Shown: one piece after another, positions 39,653 through 48,946 of the stretch
How the letters are laid out: each line of letters opens with the position of its first letter
Position numbering within the stretch: the first letter of the stretch is position 1
Source: VAZQ01 sp963756715
Lineage (GTDB): Bacteria > Pseudomonadota > Alphaproteobacteria > Rhizobiales > Xanthobacteraceae
Assembly: GCA_963756715.1 (NCBI GenBank)
Contig: CAVWOV010000026.1
Coordinates: 62,001 to 126,000 of the forward strand
Reading direction: 5' to 3'
DNA: 64,000 nucleotides
The notes under the pieces: model-generated
The model's database searches: none
The model's input: the letters and a program-made list of their open reading frames with translations, nothing else
Told to the model about the DNA's origin: nothing
Made by a program: the position numbers and the translations under genes

Positions 39653-42466
39653 CTACCGCCCCCGCGGCTTCCAGCCGCCGCGCATGCCGGCGCGCCCGGT
39701 GGTCGAGCGCGGGCCCGGCCGGTAGGGCTTCGACTCGCGGCCCGGACCCATCTCGTCGAGCGCCGGTTTGCGCGGACCTTCGCGCTGGTCGCCGGGGCGG
39801 TGCGGCAGGCTCTCGTGGTAGAGCGCGATCCCCATTTCGTCGAGGTCCGGCTTGTGGACCTTGCTTGCTTGCTCGCCCTCCCCGCGTGCGGCGTTACCGC
39901 GCGACCCTCTCCCCTCCGGGGGAGGGAGGAACTTCGCGGTCGGGTCGTCCACCACCGCCAGCTCGGTCGCGCGCAGCCGCTTGAGTTCGTCGCGCAGCCG
40001 GGCCGCTTCCTCGAAATCGAGATCGGCGGCGGCCTCGCGCATGCGCGTCTCCAGGTCGGCGATGACCGCCTCGAAATTGTGCCCGATGGTGGCGGTGTCC
40101 TCCTCACCAATGCCGGTGAGCCCGCCGCCGGTCGAGACCAGCACGTGGTCGCGCTCGTAGACGCTGGACAGAATATCGCCGATCGATTTCTTGATGCTCT
40201 CCGGCGTGATGCCGTTTTCGGTGTTGAACGCCTTCTGCTTCTCGCGGCGGCGGCTGGTTTCCGCCATCGCGCGTTCCATCGAGCCGGTGATGTGGTCGGC
40301 ATAGAGGATGACGCGGCCATCGACGTTGCGGGCCGCGCGGCCGATGGTCTGGATCAAGCTCGTTTCCGACCGCAGGAAGCCTTCCTTGTCGGCGTCGAGG
40401 ATCGCGACCAGCGCACATTCCGGAATGTCGAGGCCCTCGCGCAGCAGATTGATGCCGATCAGCGCATCGAATGCGCCGAGCCGCAGGTCGCGGATGATCT
40501 CGATCCTTTCCAGCGTGTCGATGTCCGAGTGCATGTAACGGACCCGGATGCCCTGCTCGTGCAGGTACTCGGTCAAGTCCTCCGCCATGCGCTTGGTCAG
40601 CACGGTGACCAGCGAGCGGTAACCCGCCGCCGCCACCTGCCGCACTTCGCCAACCAGATCGTCGACCTGGGTGCGCGCGGGGCGGACATCGACCGGCGGA
40701 TCGATCAGCCCGGTGGGACGGATCACCTGCTCGGCGAACACGCCGCCCGACTGATCGATCTCCCAGTGGCTCGGCGTCGCCGACACCGCCATGGTCTGCG
40801 GGCGCATCGCGTCCCATTCCTCGAACCGCAGCGGCCGGTTGTCCATGCAGGACGGCAGCCGGAAGCCGTATTCGGCGAGCGTCGCCTTGCGGCGGAAGTC
40901 ACCCCGGAACATGCCGCCAAGCTGCGGAATGGTGACGTGGGACTCGTCGACGAACACCAGCGCGTTGTCGGGGACATATTCGAACAAGGTCGGCGGCGGC
41001 TCGCCGGGCTTGCGTCCCGTGAGATAGCGCGAATAGTTCTCGATGCCGGCGCAGCTTCCGGTCGCCTCCATCATTTCGAGATCGTAGATGGTGCGTTGCT
41101 CAAGCCTTTGCGCTTCGAGCAGCCGGCCGGCGGCATTGAGCTGGTCGAGCCGGTGGCGCAACTCAACCTTGATGCCCTGGATCGCCTGGATCAGCGTCGG
41201 GCGCGGCGTCACATAGTGCGAGTTGGCGTAAACCTTGACGAACTCGAACGCGTCGGTCTTGTGACCGGTGAGCGGATCGAATTCGTGGATCGATTCGATC
41301 TCGTCGCCGAACAGCGACACCCGCCAGGCGCGGTCCTCGTAGTGCGCGGGAAAGACTTCGATCACGTCGCCGCGCACCCGGAACGAGCCGCGGAAGAAAT
41401 CGCCGCCCGAGCGCTTGTATTGCAGCGCCACCAGGTCGGCGATCAACTGGCGCTGGTTGATGCGCTCGCCTTGCTTCAGCGTGAACGTCATCGCCGAATA
41501 GGTTTCGACCGAGCCGATACCGTAGATGCACGACACCGACGCCACGATGATGACGTCGTCGCGTTCGAGCAGCGCGCGCGTCGCCGAGTGGCGCATGCGG
41601 TCGATCTGCTCGTTGATCGAGGATTCCTTCTCGATATAGGTGTCGGTGCGCGGCACGTAGGCTTCCGGCTGGTAGTAGTCGTAATACGAGACGAAATACT
41701 CCACCGCGTTGTCGGGAAAGAACGACTTGAACTCGCCATAGAGCTGCGCCGCCAGCGTCTTGTTGGGCGCGAGCACCAGCGCGGGCCGCTGCGTCTCCTC
41801 GATCACCTTCGCCATCGTGAAGGTCTTGCCCGAGCCGGTGACGCCGAGCAGCACCTGCATGCGGTCGTGGCGCTTCACGCCCTCGACCAGGTCGCGGATT
41901 GCCTGCGGCTGGTCGCCCTTCGGCTCGAACTCCGACTTGATCACCAGACGCTGGCCGCCCTCGGACTTCTCCGGCCGCGGCGGCCGGTGCGGCGTCCAGG
42001 GCTGGGCGTCGAATTCCGGCCGGCCCTCGCGCAGCAGCGATTCCAATGCCTGCGCGGTTGCGGTGACGCCGGACGCGCGCTCGCCGGATACCTCGTCTTC
42101 CCGGTAACCCAGCGCTTCAGCCAATCCCTTGTGGATGTCAGGCGGTGCGACGCCCTTGGCGGCATAGCCCGACTGCGGCGCCTCCTCGAACCCTTCAGCC
42201 GTGGATTTGCGCGCGCGGTGCGCGTCGGAGAAATCGCGGCGGCGGTCGAATGAATTATCCGGCGGCGGCTGCAGTCCGGTCTGTGAGCCAAGGCCCGCCG
42301 TGCCCTGGCCGATGCCGGGATTGAGCAGTTGCGCCAGTGCGGGCTCGATCGGCGCCAAGTCCGGCCGCGCCGCCTTGGCGCGGGTCGGCTTCGCCGGGTC
42401 CTTCTTCGAGTGCTTCGCCGGATTGCGCTCAGGCTTGCGCGGCGGCCGGCCGGATGATTTTGCCAT
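39653..42466 (-). CDS. uvrB: UvrABC system protein B
   Basis: 937 residues from ATG at 42466. UvrB is the damage-loading DEAD-like helicase of excision repair. The core starts near 173 (LVIKSEFEPKGDQPQAI); Walker A GVTGSGKT at 208-215; the beta-hairpin region YYDYYQPEAYVPRTDTYIEKE; VFVDESHV (Walker B); RPTGLIDPP and helicase motifs ALIGINLLREGLDIPE and TIGRAARNVDGRVILYAD; a UVR motif (AAADLDFEEAARLRDELKRLR) near 820. The N-terminal extension (about 170 residues, basic, then acidic) and a Pro/Gly/Arg tail make it longer than the usual 670-700. Part of the tail (LPPPEGRGSRGNAARGEGE) is encoded by a dispersed palindromic repeat. Confidence 0.96.
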   Translation of the reverse strand: MAKSSGRPPRKPERNPAKHSKKDPAKPTRAKAARPDLAPIEPALAQLLNPGIGQGTAGLGSQTGLQPPPDNSFDRRRDFSDAHRARKSTAEGFEEAPQSGYAAKGVAPPDIHKGLAEALGYREDEVSGERASGVTATAQALESLLREGRPEFDAQPWTPHRPPRPEKSEGGQRLVIKSEFEPKGDQPQAIRDLVEGVKRHDRMQVLLGVTGSGKTFTMAKVIEETQRPALVLAPNKTLAAQLYGEFKSFFPDNAVEYFVSYYDYYQPEAYVPRTDTYIEKESSINEQIDRMRHSATRALLERDDVIIVASVSCIYGIGSVETYSAMTFTLKQGERINQRQLIADLVALQYKRSGGDFFRGSFRVRGDVIEVFPAHYEDRAWRVSLFGDEIESIHEFDPLTGHKTDAFEFVKVYANSHYVTPRPTLIQAIQGIKVELRHRLDQLNAAGRLLEAQRLEQRTIYDLEMMEATGSCAGIENYSRYLTGRKPGEPPPTLFEYVPDNALVFVDESHVTIPQLGGMFRGDFRRKATLAEYGFRLPSCMDNRPLRFEEWDAMRPQTMAVSATPSHWEIDQSGGVFAEQVIRPTGLIDPPVDVRPARTQVDDLVGEVRQVAAAGYRSLVTVLTKRMAEDLTEYLHEQGIRVRYMHSDIDTLERIEIIRDLRLGAFDALIGINLLREGLDIPECALVAILDADKEGFLRSETSLIQTIGRAARNVDGRVILYADHITGSMERAMAETSRRREKQKAFNTENGITPESIKKSIGDILSSVYERDHVLVSTGGGLTGIGEEDTATIGHNFEAVIADLETRMREAAADLDFEEAARLRDELKRLRATELAVVDDPTAKFLPPPEGRGSRGNAARGEGEQASKVHKPDLDEMGIALYHESLPHRPGDQREGPRKPALDEMGPGRESKPYRPGPRSTTGRAGMRGGWKPRGR
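39880..39932. repeat. Dispersed palindromic repeat inside the uvrB coding region
   Basis: The stretch CCCTCTCCCCTCCGGGGGAG at about 39905-39924 is the same CCCTCTCCCC...GGGGAGAGGG family as the palindrome at 30310. It lies in frame in the uvrB tail and is translated as PPPEGRGSRGNAARGEGE. Repeat-encoded peptides of this kind are known from other alphaproteobacteria. Confidence 0.55.
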
Positions 42467-42572
42467 TCTGGCAATATGGTCAGAGTCGCAGCACGTGGGA
42501 AGGGCCGGGATCGAGCGCCGCGACCCGGAACTTATTCCGATCTGTTCATCCTTGCCCGAGCGCCCGCGCCCG

Positions 42573-43586
42573 CTACAGCGCGCGTAGCAGACGAAGCCCC
42601 AAATACGTGATCGCCCCCGACGCGATGGCGATCAGCGCGGCATACCAACTGCCGCCAACGATGTTATGCAGCGGCAGGTCGGCAGTATTCATTCCAAAGA
42701 AGCCGCCGCTCACCAGCGTCGGCGGCAGCAGACAGGCATTCAAGACCGCAAGGGTGAACAGCCGCCGGTTGGTGATCGCCGAAGTCTTGGCGCCGAGCTC
42801 ATCGTGCAGCAGATGAGCGCGCTCGTAGACCGCGGCCATCTCGTGTTCCACGCTGTTGAGTTTCAGCGTCAGGGAGCGAACCGCCGTCGCCACGTCGTTG
42901 GCATCGGAAGGCAGGCGCGGCTCCAGGCGGTGGAACAGCGATCGGACGTGGTTGAGTTGGCGCTGGACGCGCGCAGTCCGCAGGCGCACGCGCCCGAGCG
43001 CGCGGCCCTCGTCGTTGAAGGTGTCCTGGGTCAGGCGGTTTTCGACCTCGTCCAGCTCGTCGCCCAGTCGCTGCGCCAGGTTGCTGCTGGCATCGGCGAA
43101 TTGATCCATGATGGCATCGACCAGCGTGATCGCGGCCGCGAACCGCTGGCCGGATTCGATGGCGCGCCGTGTCAGTTCGACGGCGTGCAGCGGTTTGCGA
43201 CGCGCACTGATCAGCAAACGGTCGGTCATCACCAGGCGCAACCGCCCGATACCCTCACCCTCATGTCCGAGTTCGCGCTGCAGATCGGGGAGATTGCCGA
43301 TGATTTCCCGGCCCACGACATCAAGGTGCAGGTGCTCGTCCTGGCCGAGCAGAGCCTCGCGGGCCGCAGCCGATACCGGCGCGCGCGTGGCGATCCAGTT
43401 TCGGGCGCGCGCGTCGGCGAGGGCGAAATGCAGCCAGACCCAGCCGGCAGGCGACGCCAGAGCCGCATCGATCGCGTCATCGCCAAGCGGTGTGGCCACG
43501 CCATCCTGCTCGAACCGGAAGGCCCAGACAATTCCGTTGCCCGGATCATGGCTTGGGGCTCCGGGAGCGATAGCACTGTCATCCAT
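42573..43586 (-). CDS. CorA-family (ZntB-like) divalent metal transporter
   Basis: 337 residues from ATG at 43586. The large N-terminal cytoplasmic domain (1-270) has WVWLHFALAD and long helices (VEHEMAAVYERAHLLHDELGAK). Two C-terminal membrane helices flank the pore motif GMN (SGGFFGMNTADLP), and ITYLGLRLLRAL closes the protein. CorA/ZntB proteins carry Mg2+, Co2+ or Zn2+; the N-terminal FRFEQDGVATPL resembles ZntB rather than CorA. The metal is not determined. Confidence 0.9.
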   Translation of the reverse strand: MDDSAIAPGAPSHDPGNGIVWAFRFEQDGVATPLGDDAIDAALASPAGWVWLHFALADARARNWIATRAPVSAAAREALLGQDEHLHLDVVGREIIGNLPDLQRELGHEGEGIGRLRLVMTDRLLISARRKPLHAVELTRRAIESGQRFAAAITLVDAIMDQFADASSNLAQRLGDELDEVENRLTQDTFNDEGRALGRVRLRTARVQRQLNHVRSLFHRLEPRLPSDANDVATAVRSLTLKLNSVEHEMAAVYERAHLLHDELGAKTSAITNRRLFTLAVLNACLLPPTLVSGGFFGMNTADLPLHNIVGGSWYAALIAIASGAITYLGLRLLRAL

Positions 43587-43667
43587 GACCGATCTCCTCT
43601 GCCGGATGCAGCGGCGGAGTGTAGGCGGTCAGGCTGCAGGCTTTACGACAGGCCGTCGTGCGGGCGC

Positions 43668-43967
43668 TCAGAAGCCTTTCACCACGCTGCGCACGTGTTC
43701 CACCTCGGGCGGCGACGCGAAACAATGGCCCACGAGCTTGCGCCACTCCTGGAAATCGGCGGAACTGCGGAAATCGACGGTGTGGTTCTCGACCGTCTCC
43801 CACTGCACGAACAACCGGTAGCGCGACGGCTGTTCGACCGAGCGCTGCAACTCCATGCCGTGACAGCCTTTCGCGCGCCTGAACAGCGGCGCGGCCTTGG
43901 CGACTCCGGCTTCGAACTCGGCTTCCATTCCGGGCTTCACGTCGATCTGTGCGATTTCGAGGATCAT
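43668..43967 (-). CDS. ABM-domain (antibiotic biosynthesis monooxygenase family) protein
   Basis: 99 residues. ILEIAQIDVKPGMEAEFEAGVAKAAPLFRRAKGCHGMELQRSVEQPSRYRLFVQWETVENHTVDFRSSADFQEW is a complete dimeric alpha+beta barrel (ABM) domain: the long first strand, VAKAAPLF helix, YRLFVQWET strand and H-V-D-F helix. Members are quinol or haem-degrading monooxygenases or simply small-molecule binders. It is on the same strand and 81 bp upstream of the CorA-like gene in transcription order. Confidence 0.85.
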   Translation of the reverse strand: MILEIAQIDVKPGMEAEFEAGVAKAAPLFRRAKGCHGMELQRSVEQPSRYRLFVQWETVENHTVDFRSSADFQEWRKLVGHCFASPPEVEHVRSVVKGF

Positions 43968-44123
43968 GCGTGCTCCTGTCCGGGTTGACTCCCGCCATTT
44001 AGGTCAGGTTGATGGCGGCCCGCAACGCGCATCCGCACACCTGCGGACGTCCTTGCTGGACTTGCACCGCGACACTCAAAGCAGCAAGCGGCAAGCTTTG
44101 CCGCACGGACATCTCCACACGAC

Positions 44124-45005
44124 ATGGCAATTTCCGGCGAGAGAATCGGTATGGCGCTCGGTTGCGCCGGTGTGCTGCTGTTTGCCGGGACCCTGCCGGC
44201 GACGCGGCTGGCGGTCGGCTCGATCGATCCATTGTTCCTGACGGCGGCGCGCACCACAATCGCGGGCTGCGCCGGCCTCACGCTGTTGCTGTTGTTTCGC
44301 CGGCCGCTGCCGCCGCGCGCGCTGTGGGGCCGCCTCGCCGCCGCTGCGCTGTGCTCGGTGATCGGCTTTCCAGTACTGATGGCGCTGGCGATGACCACCG
44401 TTCCGGCGGCGCATGGCGGCGTCGTACTCGGCATCATTCCGCTTGCCACGACCGCGGCGGCTTGCGTCGTCGCAGACGAGCGGCCGAGCGCAGGCTTCTG
44501 GCTCGTCAGTCTTGCGGGCGCCGCGATCGTGATCGTCTTCGTGCTAAGCCAGGGCGATCGCTGGACGATTGCGCCCGGGGACCTGTTTCTGCTCGGTACC
44601 GTAGCGGCGGGCGCCTTTGCCTACGCATTGTCGGGCCGGATGAGCATGACCATCGCGGGATGGGAAGTGATCTCATGGCAGGTCACGGCATTGTTGCCGC
44701 TCTCGGTCGTTGCGATGCTCGCGCTTTGGCCGAACGGTCTTGAGAGTGTGCCGATGTCAGCCTGGGCCGGGCTGGCTTATGTCAGTTTCGTCAGCCAGTT
44801 CTTCGCGTTCTTTGTGTTCAATGCCGCGATGGCGATGGCGGGTGTCGCGCGTGTCGGACAACTGATGTTGTTGCAGCCGTTCGTGATCGTGGCGCTTGCG
44901 GCGCCGGTCAATGGCGAAGCGATCCGGCTGACGACCTTGGCCTATGCGGCGGCGGTCGTCGTAACGGTCATCATCGGACAGCGGATGCGGGTCCGCCGCG
45001 GTTAG
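44124..45005 (+). CDS. EamA-family (DMT) transporter
   Basis: 293 residues from ATG at 44124. Ten hydrophobic segments in two homologous halves (AGVLLFAGTLPATRLAV... and DLFLLGTVAAGAFAYALSGRM...), as in RhaT/EamA metabolite exporters of the drug/metabolite superfamily. Typical spots are PLFLTAARTTIAG and GVVLGIIPLATTAAACVVADERP (end of repeat 1). Substrate unknown. It is followed 57 bp later by the MmgE/PrpD gene on the same strand. Confidence 0.9.
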   Translation: MAISGERIGMALGCAGVLLFAGTLPATRLAVGSIDPLFLTAARTTIAGCAGLTLLLLFRRPLPPRALWGRLAAAALCSVIGFPVLMALAMTTVPAAHGGVVLGIIPLATTAAACVVADERPSAGFWLVSLAGAAIVIVFVLSQGDRWTIAPGDLFLLGTVAAGAFAYALSGRMSMTIAGWEVISWQVTALLPLSVVAMLALWPNGLESVPMSAWAGLAYVSFVSQFFAFFVFNAAMAMAGVARVGQLMLLQPFVIVALAAPVNGEAIRLTTLAYAAAVVVTVIIGQRMRVRRG

Positions 45006-45062
45006 GTCGGACGTCGATCTGTCGCCTCATCCTCGGGGCCGGGACGGAAACGGAAGCGAACC

Positions 45063-46409
45063 ATGCAGCACCATGCCGGCACGACTCGAAACCTCGCCCG
45101 ATTTGTCGCCGCGACCCGGTGGGATGACATTCCCGAACCCGCGCGTCACGCCGCCAAGCGGGCGCTGCTGAATTTCTTCGCGGTCGCGCTCGCCGGATGC
45201 CGCGCCGGGCCTGTCGAGATCGCGCTGAAGTCGCTCGCCGAATTCTCCGATCGCCGGCAGGCCACCATCATCGGCCGTAGCGAGCGCATGGACGCCCTGA
45301 GTGCCGCGTTCCTCAATGCGGCGGGCGCCAATGTGCTTGATTTCTGCGATACGCATCCGCGCACCGTCATTCATCCGACCGCACCGGTCGCGCCGGCCCT
45401 GTTCGCGCTCGGCGATCTTCGGCGCGTCACCGGAGCGGAGCTGCTGCTCGCCTTCATCCTCGGCGTCGAGATCGAATGCCGGATCGGCAATGTCATTTCT
45501 CCCGGTCACTACCGCGAGGGCTGGCACATCACCGCGACCTGCGGCGTGTTCGGCGCCGCGGCCGGCGCCGGCAAGCTGCTCGGACTCGACGAGCAGCACA
45601 TGATCTGGGCGCTCGGCAACGCATCGACGCAGTCGTCCGGCCTGTGCGAATGCCTCGGCACGCCGGCGAAAAGCATCGGCGTCGGTAACGCCGCGCGTAA
45701 CGGGCTGTGGTCGGCGCTGCTGGCGGAGAAGGGTTTCGCCGGCCCGCCCGAGCCGATCGCCGGCGTGCAGGGGTTTCTCAATGCGATGGGCCAGCCGGTC
45801 GACTGGGCAGTGCTCACCGGCGGTCTGGGCGAAACCTGGGAGGTGATGCAGAATTCGCTCAAGCCGTATCCGTGCGGTTTCGTGATTCATCCCGTGCTCG
45901 ACTGCGTGCTGGATTGGCGCCGTGCGCATCCGGGGGACAGCGTCGAGCGGGTGGTGGTGCGTGGCAACCCGCTGCTCAGCGACCGCACCGACCGGCCGAA
46001 CATATCGACCGGCAGCGAGTCCCAGGTCAGCGTGCAGCATGCGGTGGCCGCCGCGCTCGTCTTCGGCAAGGCCGGGCTTGAGCAGTTCACCGACGCCTGC
46101 GTGCGCGATCCATCCGTGCTGGCGCTGCGCGGCAAGGTCGAGGTGCTGCGCGATCCGGCAATTCCGACCGTCGCGGCGGAGGTCGATCTGTGGACTACGG
46201 ACGGCCGCCAGCATCGCCTGTCGCAGACCGCGGCGCGTGGCAGCGAGACAAATCCGCTGAGCGATCGCGATCTGGAAGACAAGCTTCGCATCATCGCGTC
46301 GGATTGGCGCGCGGGTTACGACCCGCAGCCGCTGATCGACGCGGTCTGGTCGCTCGACCGCTGCGACGACGTCTCCACGCTCCCGACGTTGACCGTGCCG
46401 CGCGGGTAA
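45063..46409 (+). CDS. MmgE/PrpD family protein
   Basis: 448 residues. RNLARFVAATRWDDIPEPARHAAKRALLNFFAVALAG is the all-helical N-terminus of the family; NAAGANVLDFCDTHPRTVIHPTAPVAPALFALGD has the conserved Asp-His region of the active site, and LGNASTQSSGL, KPYPCGFVIHPVLDC and the small lid domain follow. The family includes 2-methylcitrate dehydratase, cis-aconitate decarboxylase and unknown dehydratases. Neither 2-methylcitrate synthase nor lyase genes are near, so PrpD itself is not indicated. Confidence 0.88.
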   Translation: MQHHAGTTRNLARFVAATRWDDIPEPARHAAKRALLNFFAVALAGCRAGPVEIALKSLAEFSDRRQATIIGRSERMDALSAAFLNAAGANVLDFCDTHPRTVIHPTAPVAPALFALGDLRRVTGAELLLAFILGVEIECRIGNVISPGHYREGWHITATCGVFGAAAGAGKLLGLDEQHMIWALGNASTQSSGLCECLGTPAKSIGVGNAARNGLWSALLAEKGFAGPPEPIAGVQGFLNAMGQPVDWAVLTGGLGETWEVMQNSLKPYPCGFVIHPVLDCVLDWRRAHPGDSVERVVVRGNPLLSDRTDRPNISTGSESQVSVQHAVAAALVFGKAGLEQFTDACVRDPSVLALRGKVEVLRDPAIPTVAAEVDLWTTDGRQHRLSQTAARGSETNPLSDRDLEDKLRIIASDWRAGYDPQPLIDAVWSLDRCDDVSTLPTLTVPRG

Positions 46410-46444
46410 AATCGCATGTGGGAATGCGCCTTGAAGCCGGCGGG

Positions 46445-47164
46445 TCAGCGCTTGGGTGCGCGGAACTGCCGGCGATAGGTGCCGGGCTCGCGCGCCACCA
46501 GACCGGCGGTCTCGTGCAGGCGCCGCGATGCTTCACCCGTAATCGTGCCGAACTGTGCGCTCCAGCTCTCCCGCTTGATCGGCAGGCACTGTGCGACCGG
46601 CGTGCCCTTCGGCAGCACGCCGGTGAAATCCGGATCGCGCCAGCGCGCCGGGAAGTGGATGAAGTTGTCGCGATAGCGGTCGGCATCGACCATCCCGGTG
46701 ATCGTCACGAACGGCAGGTCGTGCCGGTTCACCGGATGGGTGATGAACAGCGAGTGGCCCTCCGGCAGTTCGATGGTCCAGAAATTGTTGAACTTGATGA
46801 TGAAGCGGTCGTCGTCATGGAGCGGCGTTCCGGCCACCTGGGTAGCGTCGTGAAAATCGATCGGCGAACGCGAATAGTTCGAGAATGCGCCGCCCGGCAC
46901 GTCGCGGTCCCACGATATCGCGCCGCGCTCCACCTTGAGGTCGGCAACCAGCGGAATCAGAAATCCGTACGTCATGGCGTCGATGAAGGGCGGGCATTTC
47001 TTGACCGTGAGCTGTTCTTCCTGGAGCAGCGCGCTGAACGCCTTCTGCGGCATCTCCTTGAACCAGTCCGGCAGCCCGAGCACGGCCGGCACCGGCCGGG
47101 GCAGCACCGGCTCGAGTTCCGGCGGACAGCGGAACGTCACAGTCATGCCTTCGGCGTGGTCCAT
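46445..47164 (-). CDS. Hypothetical protein
   Basis: 239 residues from ATG at 47164 with AAGGAG 7 bp upstream. No signal peptide or membrane helix. It has VTFRCPPELEPVLPRPVPAVLGLPDWFKEMPQKAF, CPPFIDAMTYGFLIPLVADLKVERG, NFWTIELPEGHSLFITHPVNRHDLPF and NFIHFPARWRDPDF, consistent with a double-stranded beta-helix or phage-like oxygenase-type fold with several His and Asp. I recall similar unannotated proteins in bradyrhizobia and marine phages, but cannot name a family. It converges on the MmgE/PrpD gene. Confidence 0.65.
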   Translation of the reverse strand: MDHAEGMTVTFRCPPELEPVLPRPVPAVLGLPDWFKEMPQKAFSALLQEEQLTVKKCPPFIDAMTYGFLIPLVADLKVERGAISWDRDVPGGAFSNYSRSPIDFHDATQVAGTPLHDDDRFIIKFNNFWTIELPEGHSLFITHPVNRHDLPFVTITGMVDADRYRDNFIHFPARWRDPDFTGVLPKGTPVAQCLPIKRESWSAQFGTITGEASRRLHETAGLVAREPGTYRRQFRAPKR

Positions 47165-47341
47165 GCTGCTCCTTCCCGGTTGCCGCGGTCGGCACCTAAA
47201 GCGTTGAATATGCGTCGCATAATTCGCGCGAACACTGTACCCTCGGGGCGCCGGGAACAAGTGTTATATGATGTCACAGCGCGGCGTTGACGGCGCTGGC
47301 ATCGTCTGGCACGTCAGACGCAACGCGAGAGGAAGAACGCC

Positions 47342-48598
47342 ATGTCCAGCGCGGCCGAGCCGCTTCCGCGACGTCGATCGGTTCCTGTCGATGTCGGCCG
47401 CGTGACGGTCGGCGGCGGCGCGCCGGTGGTCGTGCAGTCGATGACCAACACCGACACCGCCGATGTCGAGGGCACGACCCGGCAGGTCGCGGCGCTGGCA
47501 CGCGCGGGCTCCGAGATCGTGCGCATCACGGTCGACCGCGACGAGGCCGCGGCCGCGGTGCCGCACATCAAGGAGCGGCTGCTCAAGATGGGCGTCGACG
47601 TGCCGATCGTCGGCGACTTCCATTACATCGGCCACAAGCTCCTGGCCGACCACCCTGGTTGCGCGGAAGCACTTGATAAGTACCGCATCAATCCGGGCAA
47701 TGTCGGCTTCAAGGACAAGAAGGACCGCCAGTTCTCCGCCATCGTCGAGATGGCGATCAAGCACGACAAGCCGGTGCGCATCGGCGCCAACTGGGGCTCG
47801 CTCGACCAGGAACTGCTGACGCACCTGATGGACGAGAATTCGCGCTCGCCCAATCCGATGGAGGCGCGCGCGGTGACGCGCGAGGCGATGGTGCAGTCGG
47901 CGCTGCTGTCGGCGCAGCGCGCCGAGGAGATCGGCCTGCCGCGCTCCAAGATCATCCTGTCCGCCAAGGTGTCCGCGGTGCAGGACCTGATCGCCGTCTA
48001 CATGGATCTCGCGGAGCGCTCCGACTACGCGATCCATCTCGGCCTCACCGAAGCCGGCATGGGATCGAAGGGCATCGTGGCGTCGTCGGCCGCGCTGTCC
48101 GTGCTGCTGCAGCAGGGCATCGGCGACACCATCCGCATCTCGCTCACGCCGGAGCCGGGCGGCGACCGCACGCTCGAGGTGAAGGTCGCGCAGGAACTGC
48201 TGCAGACCATGGGCTTCCGGGTGTTCGTTCCGCTGGTGGCCGCCTGTCCGGGCTGCGGCCGCACCACCTCGACCACGTTCCAGGAACTGGCGCGCGACAT
48301 CCAGGGCTTTATCCACGAGTCGATGCCGGCCTGGAAGAAGCAGTATCCCGGCGTCGAGACGCTCAATGTCGCCGTCATGGGCTGCATCGTGAACGGGCCG
48401 GGCGAGAGCAAGCACGCCGACATCGGTATCTCGCTGCCCGGCACCGGCGAGACGCCGGCTGCGCCGGTCTTCATCGACGGCAAGAAGTCGGTGACCTTGC
48501 GCGGCCCGACCGTCGCGGCCGATTTCAAGCAGATGGTGATCGACTATATCGAGCGACGGTTTGGTGCCGGCGGGGCAGGGCGGACGGCGGCGGAGTAG
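47342..48598 (+). CDS. ispG: 4-hydroxy-3-methylbut-2-en-1-yl diphosphate synthase (flavodoxin)
   Basis: 418 residues from ATG at 47342. IspG carries out the penultimate step of the MEP isoprenoid pathway, reducing the cyclic diphosphate MEcPP. The TIM-barrel part starts VDVGRVTVGGGAPVVVQSMTNTDTADV; the 4Fe-4S cysteines lie in LVAACPGCGRTTS (two) and VAVMGCIVNGPGES (third, followed by catalytic Glu). The 418-residue length fits the proteobacterial type. Gene stands alone. Confidence 0.97.
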   Translation: MSSAAEPLPRRRSVPVDVGRVTVGGGAPVVVQSMTNTDTADVEGTTRQVAALARAGSEIVRITVDRDEAAAAVPHIKERLLKMGVDVPIVGDFHYIGHKLLADHPGCAEALDKYRINPGNVGFKDKKDRQFSAIVEMAIKHDKPVRIGANWGSLDQELLTHLMDENSRSPNPMEARAVTREAMVQSALLSAQRAEEIGLPRSKIILSAKVSAVQDLIAVYMDLAERSDYAIHLGLTEAGMGSKGIVASSAALSVLLQQGIGDTIRISLTPEPGGDRTLEVKVAQELLQTMGFRVFVPLVAACPGCGRTTSTTFQELARDIQGFIHESMPAWKKQYPGVETLNVAVMGCIVNGPGESKHADIGISLPGTGETPAAPVFIDGKKSVTLRGPTVAADFKQMVIDYIERRFGAGGAGRTAAE

Positions 48599-48946
48599 CG
48601 GACGTCAGCACGGCGGCACATTGACGGTGCCGGCCGTCGCTATATGTTGAGCAGGTTGCGCGGTCGCGCGTACATGAGCGTTGCAGCCCGTAGTATCAGG
48701 CAAGCAGTAATGACTAACGATCGGTTAGGTTCCACGCAATGGGGTCGTCCGCGTTGCGCGTAAATCTGATTACAAAACCGGGCGTCCCGGGTTTCACGTG
48801 GAAACTGTCTCACACTAACGACGAGGAGATGGCCGATCGTAGGGATGCTCGGCCAGAGGCTTTCATTGCCGGTACAGTTTGGGCAGACAGTCCGAAGCCA
48901 GCAATTTGGCCGCTGATCAGCACTTCAAACGAGCACGTTGGCGTGA
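48599..48946. other. Intergenic region between ispG and the toxin-antitoxin operon
   Basis: About 350 bp between convergent genes. A 73-codon plus-strand frame (48739-48960) has no ribosome site and runs into the palindromic repeat, so I do not call it. The stretch is less GC-rich than the flanks and may be a decayed insertion. Nothing else recognised. Confidence 0.35.

Noticed and set aside
39620..42253. Very long plus-strand open frame antisense to uvrB
   Set aside because: It mirrors the uvrB codons and has Arg/His/Leu-rich composition without domains; uvrB is unambiguous on the other strand.
45063..46409. Calling the MmgE/PrpD gene prpD (2-methylcitrate dehydratase)
   Set aside because: No methylcitrate cycle genes nearby, and the family has several other activities.
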